A stretch of 64,000 nucleotides of DNA from Nitrosomonas eutropha (lineage in GTDB: Bacteria > Pseudomonadota > Gammaproteobacteria > Burkholderiales > Nitrosomonadaceae). The notes below the pieces were generated by a model. That model was not told the origin of the DNA. It searched no databases and saw only the letters and a list, made by a program, of their open reading frames with translations. Below are positions 40,648-49,324 of this stretch, piece by piece. Within the stretch, counting starts at the first letter, position 1, and each line of letters opens with the position of its first letter. The stretch is from contig NZ_QICQ01000001.1 of assembly GCF_003201195.1 (NCBI RefSeq), forward strand, positions 62,001 to 126,000, read 5' to 3'. Made by a program: the position numbers and the translations under genes.

Positions 40648-41500
40648 GGCGGGTACTCCTTGGTTGATCCGGGCGACCAGACACTCGGGCCAACGGCTCC
40701 TTCCACAAGGGAAAAAGTTCAATGGCAAGCGATCGCATGGTTTCGAGTGCGGCGGGCGCCACCCGGCCCGTCGGCTGTCGGTATTCGACGCGATGTACTG
40801 GCAGGCCACGTGTCGCAGCGCGGGGGTAGGCTTCGATGGCTGGCACATCGGTGTCCAGGACACGAAGGCCATCCTGCCCCTGAAATAGATCACGCAGCGC
40901 CTGCTGAATCAGCCGGGCGTTCGAGGACACAGGATGCACCCGGTTGATGAGCAGGTGCAAAGGCGGCGGCTGGATGCCCAGGTGCCGATACGGCGCGATA
41001 TCCTCAATCAGTTGCAGGGTTCCGCGCCGTAATTCACGTGCGGCCAGGATTTCGGGGGTAACAGGCGACAGCGCCAAGTCGGACGCCAGCACGGCCATCT
41101 CCAGCATCACACTGCGCGCGCCCTGCGTATCGATCAGCACCAGATCGTAGCGTGGTGCCAGTACCGGCAAGAGGTGGCGCAGCCGCAGGCGTCCATCGGC
41201 CGCGTGCAGCAGCAGTGTGTTCAGTTCGCCCCGATCATCGTTGGACACCACCACGTCCAGGCCAGCAATGACGGTGCGGGACACCAACTGCTCGATACGC
41301 TGCTCATTGAAGGCGAGCAACTCGTAGGTGCCGCCGGCGGCACGATGTGCCAGCTCATAGTAGGACGACAGTGTGGGCTGGATGTCAAAATCAAGCAGCA
41401 GCACGCGCAGGCCGACATCGGCGAGCAATCCGCCCAGGTTGGCGGCGGTGGTCGTCTTGCCCACCCCGCCTTTGGTAGAAATGATGGATACAACCTGCAT
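40640..41500 (-). CDS. parA: ParA-family partition ATPase
   Basis: A 286-residue P-loop ATPase. The deviant Walker A is 'KGGVGKTTT' (residues 10-18) with the ParA signature lysine at position 10; 'LLLDFDIQPTLSSYY' follows, then 'VLIDTQGARSVM' as Walker B. The start at 41500 ('MQVVSIISTKGGVGKTT') has GGAGAG upstream and is the family-typical start; a longer reading would overlap the AlpA gene. It works with ParB and lies in the order AlpA, ParA, HicA-like, ParB. Confidence 0.92.
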   Translation of the reverse strand: MQVVSIISTKGGVGKTTTAANLGGLLADVGLRVLLLDFDIQPTLSSYYELAHRAAGGTYELLAFNEQRIEQLVSRTVIAGLDVVVSNDDRGELNTLLLHAADGRLRLRHLLPVLAPRYDLVLIDTQGARSVMLEMAVLASDLALSPVTPEILAARELRRGTLQLIEDIAPYRHLGIQPPPLHLLINRVHPVSSNARLIQQALRDLFQGQDGLRVLDTDVPAIEAYPRAATRGLPVHRVEYRQPTGRVAPAALETMRSLAIELFPLWKEPLARVSGRPDQPRSTRHG

Positions 41501-41540
41501 GGCGCTCTCCGTATGGGTGTAGAAATGTGGGCGAGAGCGG

Positions 41541-41753
41541 TCAGGCCCGGTTATTGAGGCGCTCGGTGATCCACTGATCAATCTCAGTAGAGTCCCAGCC
41601 GACCGCGCGCACCCCGAGGCGCAATGCTTTCGGAAACTGGCCTTTCTTCATCAGGTTGTAGATATGGGCGCGTTTAAAGCCAGTTTTGGCTTCAACCTCT
41701 TCGCGCCGCAAAATGCGGCGTTCGCCCGGTGGCAAGGCTGGTATCTGCGACAT
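41541..41753 (-). CDS. alpA: AlpA-family phage/ICE regulatory protein
   Basis: A 70-residue DNA-binding protein with an AlpA/MerR-like winged helix ('ILRREEVEAKTGFKRAHIYNLMKKGQFPKALRLGVRAVGWDSTEIDQWI'). In ICEclc-type elements such a regulator lies in this par-region operon. The start at 41753 is nearest a purine-rich site. It probably regulates the operon or excision functions; direct targets are unknown. Confidence 0.85.
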   Translation of the reverse strand: MSQIPALPPGERRILRREEVEAKTGFKRAHIYNLMKKGQFPKALRLGVRAVGWDSTEIDQWITERLNNRA

Positions 41754-41870
41754 AGGGTCACTCCTTAACGCTCGGTAGCGCTTGTTGGCGTAACCTCTAT
41801 TCAATCGAAACGGGTGGAGAAGTACATTGCAAATGCAATTTGCGAGACTGCAGATACAAGCTGGAAGCGC

Positions 41871-42620
41871 TCAGGTATTTGCGCTACGCAGCCTGCGCCT
41901 TGCGCTGGCAAACTTGCCGTTCAAGGTTCGTTCAGTGATTCCCATGACGCTATGGTGATGCGCAACCAGCGCACTAACGATGGCTTCCTGGGTCCTGAAA
42001 CTGGAGTAGGCCTTGCCCGATGGTGAGGTCCCCAGTATCAACGCCAGCATTCCGCCGATGATATTTAAGTAAGTCGCTTCGGCCCTGTCAGAGAGGGAGC
42101 ATTGATTATTACAAGCAAGGGCCACCACCGATTGCTGCAGAAGGCGTTCCTGCTGCACCCGAAGCGCTTGCAACTGGCGGCGGCATTGCTCAAGCTCGGC
42201 TTTCATGGCCTGTCGCTCGATCAACATGGCCTGGCCTGCCTCCAGCGTGATGATGGGATGTGTAATGCGCTCGCTGCGACTGAAAAGAAACCCAGGGCGA
42301 TGCGCTGGATAATGGGTGCGCATCCAACGCTTCAAGTCGATATGGCGAATAGTCAGCTCTGTCGAGTCAAGCAGCGATTCGTCATTTGACGTGACACCGT
42401 TTTGCCCATACGCCAGTTCCCGGTTGATGACGGCGTCGTAGATGCGATCCATACATAATAAAAGTTCGTTCCACCGGGGATAGTTAAGCGTTCGCGGTAA
42501 GTTTCTCGGCGGGGAGATAGCAGACAGAATCTCCTGCTCGTGTCGCAATAGTCCAGTCCAACGAATGGCAGCTTCGATGGGGCGATAGAAAACCATGGAT
42601 GTGGGGGGCCTTTCATGCAT
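41871..42620 (-). CDS. ICE right-end protein of unknown function, first gene of the maintenance operon
   Basis: A 249-residue soluble protein. A coiled-coil region ('RQAMKAELEQCRRQLQALRVQQERLLQQ') sits in the middle, preceded by 'DLKRWMRTHYPAHRPGFLFSR' and followed by 'FRTQEAIVSALVAHHHSVMGITERTLNGKFASARRRL'. Strong GGAG sites precede the ATG at 42620. I do not recognise the family. It is transcribed in the same direction as alpA. Confidence 0.7.
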   Translation of the reverse strand: MHERPPTSMVFYRPIEAAIRWTGLLRHEQEILSAISPPRNLPRTLNYPRWNELLLCMDRIYDAVINRELAYGQNGVTSNDESLLDSTELTIRHIDLKRWMRTHYPAHRPGFLFSRSERITHPIITLEAGQAMLIERQAMKAELEQCRRQLQALRVQQERLLQQSVVALACNNQCSLSDRAEATYLNIIGGMLALILGTSPSGKAYSSFRTQEAIVSALVAHHHSVMGITERTLNGKFASARRRLRSANT

Positions 42621-43252
42621 GTCTCCGTCTCCTTGTGGGAGTGCTACATCACCGACTCCTCTGTTGTACGAGTGCCTTTGTAAAAACCTTGAGAACCGAC
42701 ATCAGATCCGCCGCTTGCGGGTAGCTATCACGTGCTTGATGTGCGAAAATTCGATAGTTCTGATCGGCCACGTCACAAACTCCAGCGTTAACCCGTTACT
42801 CGTACATACTTGTCAGCGTCTTGGTTTGTGGCTGTCCCGGCAAGTCCCATTAGGTCTGACTTGTTCTACCGACGGTCTCACCAGACGACATCAGTGACGC
42901 AAGTTTGCCGCCGTGCTAGCGAACACTAAGGGAAGCGTCGGTCGCCTAAGACCCATCCGGAATCCTGATAGACCAATATTGCAACTACTGTTCTCTATCG
43001 AATCTGGAAAATGATTCGTAGCGCATCACCGCTGCGTGCACGGGGATGCAATGCTAGGTAGTCAAGGCCGATGCAAGAACATGGCGATCAAGCCGCGTAG
43101 TGGATGTGTATAGATATTGATGGACGGCGTTGGACGCTTCGTGGGAAAGGGGCATTTGCCATTGGCCAAGAATTAGTCCATAATCTAGTCCATCACATAG
43201 AAAGGTGATGAGGAATTTCTTTTTGAATCAAAGAGATAGCGACTGGATTCTA
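42621..43252 (+). other. ICE right-end non-coding region
   Basis: 632 bp between the first gene of the maintenance operon and the attachment site. No ORF with coding character. It should hold the leftward promoter of the operon and, at 43156-43184, an outward promoter. Nothing else is recognised. Confidence 0.5.
43156..43184 (+). promoter_or_regulatory. Outward-facing promoter at the ICE right end
   Basis: TTGCCA (43156-43161) and CATAAT (43179-43184) match sigma-70 boxes at 5 of 6 positions each, with an ideal 17-bp spacer. Transcription would leave the ICE across attR, 70 bp downstream, toward tRNA-Cys. In ICEclc an equivalent right-end promoter drives the integrase after circularisation; the parallel is inference. 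Confidence 0.65.
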
Positions 43253-43270
43253 GTCCCGTTTCCCGCTCCA
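43253..43270 (+). other. ICE attachment site (attR): 18-bp 3' end of tRNA-Gly
   Basis: GTCCCGTTTCCCGCTCCA equals the T-arm end, acceptor arm and CCA of a betaproteobacterial tRNA-Gly, the integration target of ICEclc-type tyrosine integrases. The bases just 5' do not complete a T-stem, so this is a partial copy. Chromosomal DNA starts after it. The intact tRNA-Gly and the integrase gene should be at the other end of the ICE, outside the window. Confidence 0.8.
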
Positions 43271-43375
43271 TTTTATTGTTTTATGCTGTGTTCTGCATAT
43301 TCCGGCGTTTCTTGGTCCACGTCAAATTTCCATGCTTGGCGTCGTAAAGTAAGCGACGCTTATCAAACGGTTCAT

Positions 43376-43449
43376 GGCGGGGTGGCAGAGTGGTTATGCA
43401 GCGGCCTGCAAAGCCGTCTACGCCGGTTCGATTCCGACCCCCGCCTCCA
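43376..43449 (+). tRNA. tRNA-Cys (GCA)
   Basis: Acceptor stem GGCGGGG / CCCCGCC, 7-base anticodon loop CTGCAAA giving GCA, a T-loop TTCGATT, and encoded CCA at 43447-43449. It lies 106 bp past attR and 25 bp before tRNA-Leu. Upstream of it the sequence has a 6-bp hairpin (43339-43359) of unknown meaning. Confidence 0.95.
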
Positions 43450-43474
43450 TACATATCAGAAGTGCTTCGTAATT

Positions 43475-43563
43475 GCCCGGGTGGTGAAATTGGTAGACAC
43501 AAGGGACTTAAAATCCCTCGGACATAAACGTCCATGCCGGTTCGATTCCGGCCCCGGGCACCA
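43475..43563 (+). tRNA. tRNA-Leu (UAA)
   Basis: Acceptor stem GCCCGGG / CCCGGGC, anticodon loop CTTAAAA giving TAA (UAA), a long variable arm (CGGACATAAACGTCC region), T-loop TTCGATT, and encoded CCA at 43561-43563. Probably co-transcribed with tRNA-Cys. Confidence 0.95.
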
Positions 43564-43775
43564 GGAAGTCACAGCGTACTTACTGAGTATTCTGGTATGC
43601 GCTGGATTATCAGCACGATCGGTAGTAAAACGTTCTGTAAAAACAGCATGCCCGTCACAATTGTCGAAATAATGGAATAACCCGCAATTTTGCTGTGTGG
43701 TAGTGGAATTCACCCGGATTCTGATAAAATTACAGATTCGTTATAGGAAGTGCCGTTCGAGGACAAAATACCATC

Positions 43776-44099
43776 ATGACTTATGTAGTGACTGAAAGTT
43801 GTATCAAATGTAAATATACCGATTGTGTTGACGTGTGCCCTGTGGATTGCTTTCGTGAGGGCCCCAATTTTCTGGTAATCGATCCGGATGAATGTATCGA
43901 TTGTACGCTGTGTGTGGCGGAATGCCCGGTGGAAGCAATTTATGCAGAAGATGACGTTGCTGAAGATCAGCGACGGTTCATCGCACTCAATGCGGAGTTA
44001 TCCAAAATCTGGGAACCGATTATCGAGAAGAAAGATGCACTGCCGGATGCAGATGAATGGGCGTCTGTCACAGACAAACTGGATCATCTGGAACGCTGA
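43776..44099 (+). CDS. fdxA: Seven-iron ferredoxin FdxA
   Basis: A 107-residue ferredoxin binding one [3Fe-4S] and one [4Fe-4S] cluster. The first Cys set is in '[20 protein letters not shown]', where the extra spacing and Asp-rich context are typical of the 7Fe type, and the second is '[12 protein letters not shown]'. The long C-terminal tail ('[25 protein letters not shown]') is typical of proteobacterial FdxA. It carries low-potential electrons in the cytoplasm. It is the first protein gene after the tRNAs. Confidence 0.93.
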   Translation: MTYVVTESCIKCKYTDCVDVCPVDCFREGPNFLVIDPDECIDCTLCVAECPVEAIYAEDDVAEDQRRFIALNAELSKIWEPIIEKKDALPDADEWASVTDKLDHLER

Positions 44100-44170
44100 T
44101 AAAGGTTGCAATCGCAAAGCCGTTAATCATCATCACAATCACATATAACAAAACGGTCAAGGAGACGTGA

Positions 44171-44533
44171 ATGATGAAAACTTCGATTATATGGATTTTT
44201 TTTCTGATGCTGCTTTGTGTACTTCCGCAGACTGTCATGGCAGAGCATGGTTCAGCACAAAGCTATCCGGCCGCAGCAAGTGAAAAACTGGTTAACGGTA
44301 TTGCTAACGCAGCAACCGGTTTTGTTGAACTTCCCAAAAACGTGATTCTTGCCACTCAGCGGGACGGTGCTGCATACGGGGTGACTATCGGTTTTTTGAC
44401 CGGTATCCTGCATACCATTGGACGCACTGTATTTGGCGCACTGGATGCAGCAACCTTTCTTATTCCCACTCGACCGACTGTTCGCCCGCCTTATATCTGG
44501 CAAGATTTTGATAAAGAAACTACCTACGGGTAA
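44171..44533 (+). CDS. Exosortase-associated/TIGR04073 family exported protein
   Basis: A 120-residue secreted protein with a signal peptide (about residues 1-24, 'VMA|EHG'). The mature region has the family pattern 'EKLVNGIANAATGFVELPKNVILATQRDGAAYGVTIGFLTGILHTIGRTVFGALDAATFLIPTRPTVRPPY'. A strong AAGGAGA site precedes the ATG. Family function is unknown; it often co-occurs with exosortase systems. It is convergent with mfd (19 bp apart). Confidence 0.85.
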   Translation: MMKTSIIWIFFLMLLCVLPQTVMAEHGSAQSYPAAASEKLVNGIANAATGFVELPKNVILATQRDGAAYGVTIGFLTGILHTIGRTVFGALDAATFLIPTRPTVRPPYIWQDFDKETTYG

Positions 44534-44552
44534 TTTTTATTGCCTGCCTGCT

Positions 44553-47500
44553 TCAGTTTTTCAATTCCGTCATCAATTTCCTGATTTTCTTTATCCGCTC
44601 TCCGATATCCGGGATTTGCGCCCGGATGATCAAGCGATCAGGCCCGGACATACTGTATTCCTTACCACTTTGGATAAGCTGAATGATTTTTATAGCTTCG
44701 ATCGGTGGATCAGTTACAAACTGTAACTGAATACTATCTTGGCTTGCGTCAATACGCGTAATACCCATTTTTTTGGCTTCAATGCGTAGTCGGTGACTGT
44801 CCAGTAATGCACGGGCTGGATCAGGTAACAGGCCAAAGCGATCAATCAACTCCTGGTGAATCTCATCCAGCTCCGCCTCATCGCTGCAACCCGCCATGCG
44901 CTTGTACAGAACGAGCCGTTCATGAATATTGTTACAGTAATTTTCTGGCAGTAGTGCAGGAACATGCAGCCTAACCTCCGTTGAAATACCGAGAGGTTGC
45001 TGCATATCCGGCTCATGACCTGCTTTCAATGATTTAATCGCCGCATCCAGTAACGAATTGTAAAGGCTAAATCCGACCTCTTGCATCTCGCCACTTTGTG
45101 AATCCCCCAACACTGCACCTGCACCACGAATCTCCAGGTCATGCATGGCCAGATAAAAACCGGATCCAAGCTCTTCCATTGCCTGAATGGCTTCCAGTCG
45201 TCTGATTGCCTGTATTGTCAGTGCTGCTTTTTCCGGTGTCAGCAAATAGGCATACGCTTGATGGTGCGAACGGCCCACCCTGCCGCGCAACTGATGTAAC
45301 TGTGCCAGGCCGAACTTATCAGCGCGATGGATAATAATCGTATTGGCGGTGGGAACATCAATTCCTGTTTCAATGATGGTCGTACACAGCAGCATATTGA
45401 AACGCTGCTGATAAAAATCACGCATAACATGTTCCAACTCGCTTTCCCGCATTTGCCCATGTGCAATGTTTATTTTTGCTTCTGGCAGCAGTTTGATCAG
45501 CTTGGTATACATGTTCTGAATGGTGCTGACCTCATTGTAGAGAAAATAGATTTGTCCACCACGTTTCAGTTCGCGCAGGCAGGCTTCGCGAATGATTCCC
45601 TCTGTGTAAGGGTGTACGAATGTCCGGATTGCCAATCTTCTCTGGGGAGCAGTAGCGATAACTGAAAAATCCCTGAGACCTTCAAGCGACATTGCCAGTG
45701 TGCGTGGAATTGGCGTTGCAGTCAGTGTTAGTACATCTACTTCAGCACGTAATTTCTTGAGTTGTTCCTTCTGGCGCACACCGAAACGATGTTCTTCATC
45801 GATGATAACCAGCCCCAGGTTTTTGAATTTGACCTTGTCCTGAATCAGCTTATGTGTTCCGATAATAATATCGGTTGTTCCTTGCGCCAAGCTTTGCAGC
45901 GCTTCGGATTGTTCTTTGGTCGAACGGAAACGTGAAAGCTCAGCAATTTTTACCGGCCATTGGTCGGCAATCAGCCCGAAGCGATCAGAGAAACTCTGAT
46001 AATGCTGCTCTGCCAGCAGCGTGGTTGGCACCAAAATCGCAACCTGCCTGCCATCCGCGATCGCAATGAAAGCAGCGCGCAAGGCGACTTCAGTCTTGCC
46101 GAAGCCAACATCTCCACAAATCAGTCGATCCATTGGCTTTCCGGAAACCATATCCTGAATGACCGCATGAATGGCGGCAGCCTGATCTGGTGTTTCCTCA
46201 AAACCAAAGCCGTCTGCGAAGACATTGTAATCATGTTGATTAAGGCGAAATGTATGGCCTTTGCGGGCGGCACGCTGTGCATACAGATTCAGCAGCTCAG
46301 CAGCGGTATCGCGTACCTGTTGCATCGCCTTGCGCTTGGCTTTTTCCCATTGGCCACTTCCCAGCTTGTGCAAAGGAGCCTCCTCCGGCGCAGCACCGCT
46401 GTAGCGGCTGATAAGATGAAGCTGTGTGACCGGTACATACAGCTTGTCTCCTCCCTGATATTCCAGCGCGAGGAATTCGTCAGATTGGTCTGAATTATTC
46501 TCGCCAGCATCCATACTTACCAAGCCGAGATAACGGCCGATACCATGTTGTTCGTGCACCACTGGATTGCCGGGTTTGATTTCAGACAGATCACGCAAAA
46601 TGGAATCAGCAGAAGTGGTTTTGCGTGCATCGCGCGCGCGCTGTCCGCGTACATGGGTAGCATACAGCTCGGTTTCAGTGATCAGTGCCAGTTTTTCTGC
46701 AGCCAGAATAAAACCATTGTGCAAGGCCGCCACACCGAGCATGCAGAGCGTGTGATCCGATTGAAAAGCAGCATAGTCTTCGCAGAGTTTTAATTGCAGG
46801 CCATATTCACGCAAGTATTCGGCCATCAGCTCGCGCCGCCCCAGGCTTTCTGCCAGCAGTAAAATCCGGCCCCCGTCCTGCGTAAATGTGCTGATAAAAG
46901 TGGTTAACTGCTCGATTGGGTCGGCAGCACGACGATCTACCCGCACAGATGGAAGAGGAAGAGAAAACGGCTCACTAATTGTTTGCTGATCACCGCCCTG
47001 TATTTCTATCCGACTATATGCTTTGAGGTAGCCGTAAAACTGATCTTCCAGCAAAAACAGATCAGCGGGGGGAAGTAAGGGGCGATCAATATCACTGCGC
47101 ATCAGCTGAAAGCGTGATCGGGTATCCTGCCAGAAATTTTCAATGGTGGATGCAATTTCACCGTGCAGGCATAGCGTGGAATGCTGTGGTAAATAATCAA
47201 ATAATGTAGCAGTCTGTTCAAAAAAAAGTGGCAGGTAATATTCAATTCCGGCAGGAATATTTCCCTTGCTGATTTCCTGATACAGCCAGCTGCGTGTTGG
47301 ATCTCCCTCAAATTTTTCCCGGAAGCCGGTACGGAAACGACTGCGCCCGGTATCGTCGAGGGGAAATTCTCGTGCCGGTAACAGCCGGATTTCATTGACT
47401 GGATAAATACTGCGCTGGGTATCCGCATCGAATGTACGTATGGATTCAATTTCATCATCGAACAGATCAATACGATAAGGAAGCGGGCTCCCCATGGGAA

Positions 47501-48017
47501 ACAGGTCGATCAACCCTCCGCGAATACTGTATTCTCCCGGCGAAATTACTTGTGAAACATGGGAATAGCCAGCCAACGACATCTGGCTGCGAAATGACTG
47601 CAAATCCAATGTACTTTTTTGTTTGATGAAGAACGAATACGCTGCCAGAAACTCTCGTGGCGGCATTCTGTATAACGCAGTTGTAACCGGTACGATCAAT
47701 ACGTCGCAGGCATTGTTTACAATCTGGTGAAAAGTAGCCAGGCGTTCTGAAATCAGATCATGGTGTGGGGAAAAAACATCGTAAGGTAAAGTTTCCCAGT
47801 CCGGCAATAAACTCACACGCAAATCGGGTGCAAAAAAAGGGATTTCCTCAAGTAATCTTCGTGCATCCTGTGCATTGGCGGTGATAACAGCCAACAGCTG
47901 GTTGTCCTGATTCTGCTGGTTTGCCAGTTGTGCCAGGGCACAGGCATCACTGGACCCTACAAAACCAGTGTAACGTTGTAGATGTCCTGGACGAATTTTG
48001 ATTGGTTTGGATGACAT
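44553..48017 (-). CDS. mfd: Transcription-repair coupling factor
   Basis: A 1154-residue SF2 translocase that releases stalled RNA polymerase and recruits UvrA. N-terminal UvrB-like region ('FVGSSDACALAQLANQQ', 'LPDWETLPYDVFSPH'), RNA-polymerase interaction domain ('PGNPVVHEQHGIGRYLGL'), Walker A 'CGDVGFGKTEVALRA', DEEH box 'LVIIDEEHRFGV', and a C-terminal TRG motif region ('ATPIPRTLAMSLEGLRDFSVI', 'HQLRGRVGRS') all appear in order. Full length. The start at 48017 ('MSSKPIKIR') avoids overlap with the downstream-coded membrane protein gene. Confidence 0.96.
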   Translation of the reverse strand: MSSKPIKIRPGHLQRYTGFVGSSDACALAQLANQQNQDNQLLAVITANAQDARRLLEEIPFFAPDLRVSLLPDWETLPYDVFSPHHDLISERLATFHQIVNNACDVLIVPVTTALYRMPPREFLAAYSFFIKQKSTLDLQSFRSQMSLAGYSHVSQVISPGEYSIRGGLIDLFPMGSPLPYRIDLFDDEIESIRTFDADTQRSIYPVNEIRLLPAREFPLDDTGRSRFRTGFREKFEGDPTRSWLYQEISKGNIPAGIEYYLPLFFEQTATLFDYLPQHSTLCLHGEIASTIENFWQDTRSRFQLMRSDIDRPLLPPADLFLLEDQFYGYLKAYSRIEIQGGDQQTISEPFSLPLPSVRVDRRAADPIEQLTTFISTFTQDGGRILLLAESLGRRELMAEYLREYGLQLKLCEDYAAFQSDHTLCMLGVAALHNGFILAAEKLALITETELYATHVRGQRARDARKTTSADSILRDLSEIKPGNPVVHEQHGIGRYLGLVSMDAGENNSDQSDEFLALEYQGGDKLYVPVTQLHLISRYSGAAPEEAPLHKLGSGQWEKAKRKAMQQVRDTAAELLNLYAQRAARKGHTFRLNQHDYNVFADGFGFEETPDQAAAIHAVIQDMVSGKPMDRLICGDVGFGKTEVALRAAFIAIADGRQVAILVPTTLLAEQHYQSFSDRFGLIADQWPVKIAELSRFRSTKEQSEALQSLAQGTTDIIIGTHKLIQDKVKFKNLGLVIIDEEHRFGVRQKEQLKKLRAEVDVLTLTATPIPRTLAMSLEGLRDFSVIATAPQRRLAIRTFVHPYTEGIIREACLRELKRGGQIYFLYNEVSTIQNMYTKLIKLLPEAKINIAHGQMRESELEHVMRDFYQQRFNMLLCTTIIETGIDVPTANTIIIHRADKFGLAQLHQLRGRVGRSHHQAYAYLLTPEKAALTIQAIRRLEAIQAMEELGSGFYLAMHDLEIRGAGAVLGDSQSGEMQEVGFSLYNSLLDAAIKSLKAGHEPDMQQPLGISTEVRLHVPALLPENYCNNIHERLVLYKRMAGCSDEAELDEIHQELIDRFGLLPDPARALLDSHRLRIEAKKMGITRIDASQDSIQLQFVTDPPIEAIKIIQLIQSGKEYSMSGPDRLIIRAQIPDIGERIKKIRKLMTELKN

Positions 48018-48043
48018 GGTTTTACAAACGGAGTTTGGATTGT

Positions 48044-49324
48044 TCAGAAATATGCCAGATGTGAAGCCAGGAAAAATGCACCAACCAGACCGATAATGGT
48101 AGCTATTGTTCCCAGGAAACATCGTTTGGCCAGTACAATGTTTCCGGTAAAAAATATTAGTCCCAGCTTGAAAATGAGATTGGCAATTACTCCGAGCGTA
48201 ATTGCGATCACAACTTCGATGATTTCCAGTTGACCCATCTCGTACAAACGTAAGCTGCTCAGTGTGATCGCATCCACATTGGTTAGCCCAGAAATAATGG
48301 CCACAGCGTATAATCCGCTATTGCCGGCGATCTCTGATAACCAGCCGGAAAGAAACAATACTGCCGCGTAAAGCAGGCCAAATCTTACGGCGATCGAGAT
48401 TTCTGTCGGATTTTTGGTATCCGGCATTGGAACAGCTTGCTGCTGGCTAAATTCACGCCACCTGAATACTGAAGCGATTAATCCCAAAAAAAGACCGCCA
48501 CCCAGAATGGGCGTAAGGTAGGGAAAAATAGTTGGAGAAATGATCTCGGTAATCAATGCAAGCCTGACCAGTACAACCAAATTGGCCAGTAAAATTACAA
48601 TAACTGCCGTATTGATCAGATCAGGCTTATCTCCGTTATGGCGCGTAAACACCATCGTGGTAGCCGTACTGGAAACCAGTCCTCCCAGCACACCCAGCAG
48701 AACAGCACCATGACGCTGACCGACGAAACGTAATGCAATATAGCCAGCCAGGCTAATGCCAGAGATCAGTACGATCATCAGCCATATCTGATAAGGATTG
48801 AATGCGTTGAAGGGACCATAATCCTTATCAGGCAAAATGGGCAGGATAATGAAGCTGAGTACCGCGAATTGCAGTATCGAAATCAGATCCTTTCGGCTCA
48901 GGTTTTGTGAAATTCCCTGAAGCTCGGTTTTAAAATAAAGCAGTATAGTTGTGATAATGGCAAGCATAACTGCCAATATTGATTCTTCATACCATACCAA
49001 AGCTCCCAATCCGTAGCAGATCAGTATCGCAGCAATTGTGGTGGTACCTGGATCCTTCTGTTTTTCCCGTTTATCCCGGTAGGATGAAATCATCATGATT
49101 CCGGTTAGCAACAATCCGCTGATTAGCAGCCAGGGTGTTTGCACCTTATCCGATAGCACGGAGGCCAGCGTGCCGAACATGGCCACCAGGGCAAAAGTGC
49201 GTAACCCCGCTTTGGCTGCTGGATGCCGTTCACGCTCCAGACCGATGAGCAAGCCAATCGCCATACTGGTGGCAAATTCAACCAGATAAACCCGCTCATG
49301 TTCAGGAAAAAATAGTTCATCCAT
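48044..49324 (-). CDS. MgtC/SapB-DUF4010 family membrane protein
   Basis: About 426 residues with roughly a dozen transmembrane segments. The MgtC-like motif 'FATSMAIGLLIGLERERHP' is at the N-terminus, and the DUF4010 half carries 'LGVLGGLVSSTATTMVF' and 'ISGLTNVDAITLS'. The family is often linked to Mg2+ homeostasis or acid/low-Mg2+ survival, but direct transport is unproven. The ATG at 49324 overlaps the recJ stop by 8 bp; a TTG at 49357 would extend it by 11 residues. Confidence 0.85.
   Translation of the reverse strand: MDELFFPEHERVYLVEFATSMAIGLLIGLERERHPAAKAGLRTFALVAMFGTLASVLSDKVQTPWLLISGLLLTGIMMISSYRDKREKQKDPGTTTIAAILICYGLGALVWYEESILAVMLAIITTILLYFKTELQGISQNLSRKDLISILQFAVLSFIILPILPDKDYGPFNAFNPYQIWLMIVLISGISLAGYIALRFVGQRHGAVLLGVLGGLVSSTATTMVFTRHNGDKPDLINTAVIVILLANLVVLVRLALITEIISPTIFPYLTPILGGGLFLGLIASVFRWREFSQQQAVPMPDTKNPTEISIAVRFGLLYAAVLFLSGWLSEIAGNSGLYAVAIISGLTNVDAITLSSLRLYEMGQLEIIEVVIAITLGVIANLIFKLGLIFFTGNIVLAKRCFLGTIATIIGLVGAFFLASHLAYF

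Noticed and set aside
43339-43359. Possible terminator hairpin upstream of tRNA-Cys
   Set aside because: Only 6 bp with a 9-base loop and no T-run; could equally be an RNA processing feature.
43281-43535. Minus-strand ORFs across the tRNA-Cys and tRNA-Leu genes
   Set aside because: They are antisense to well-formed tRNA genes and have no protein-like character.
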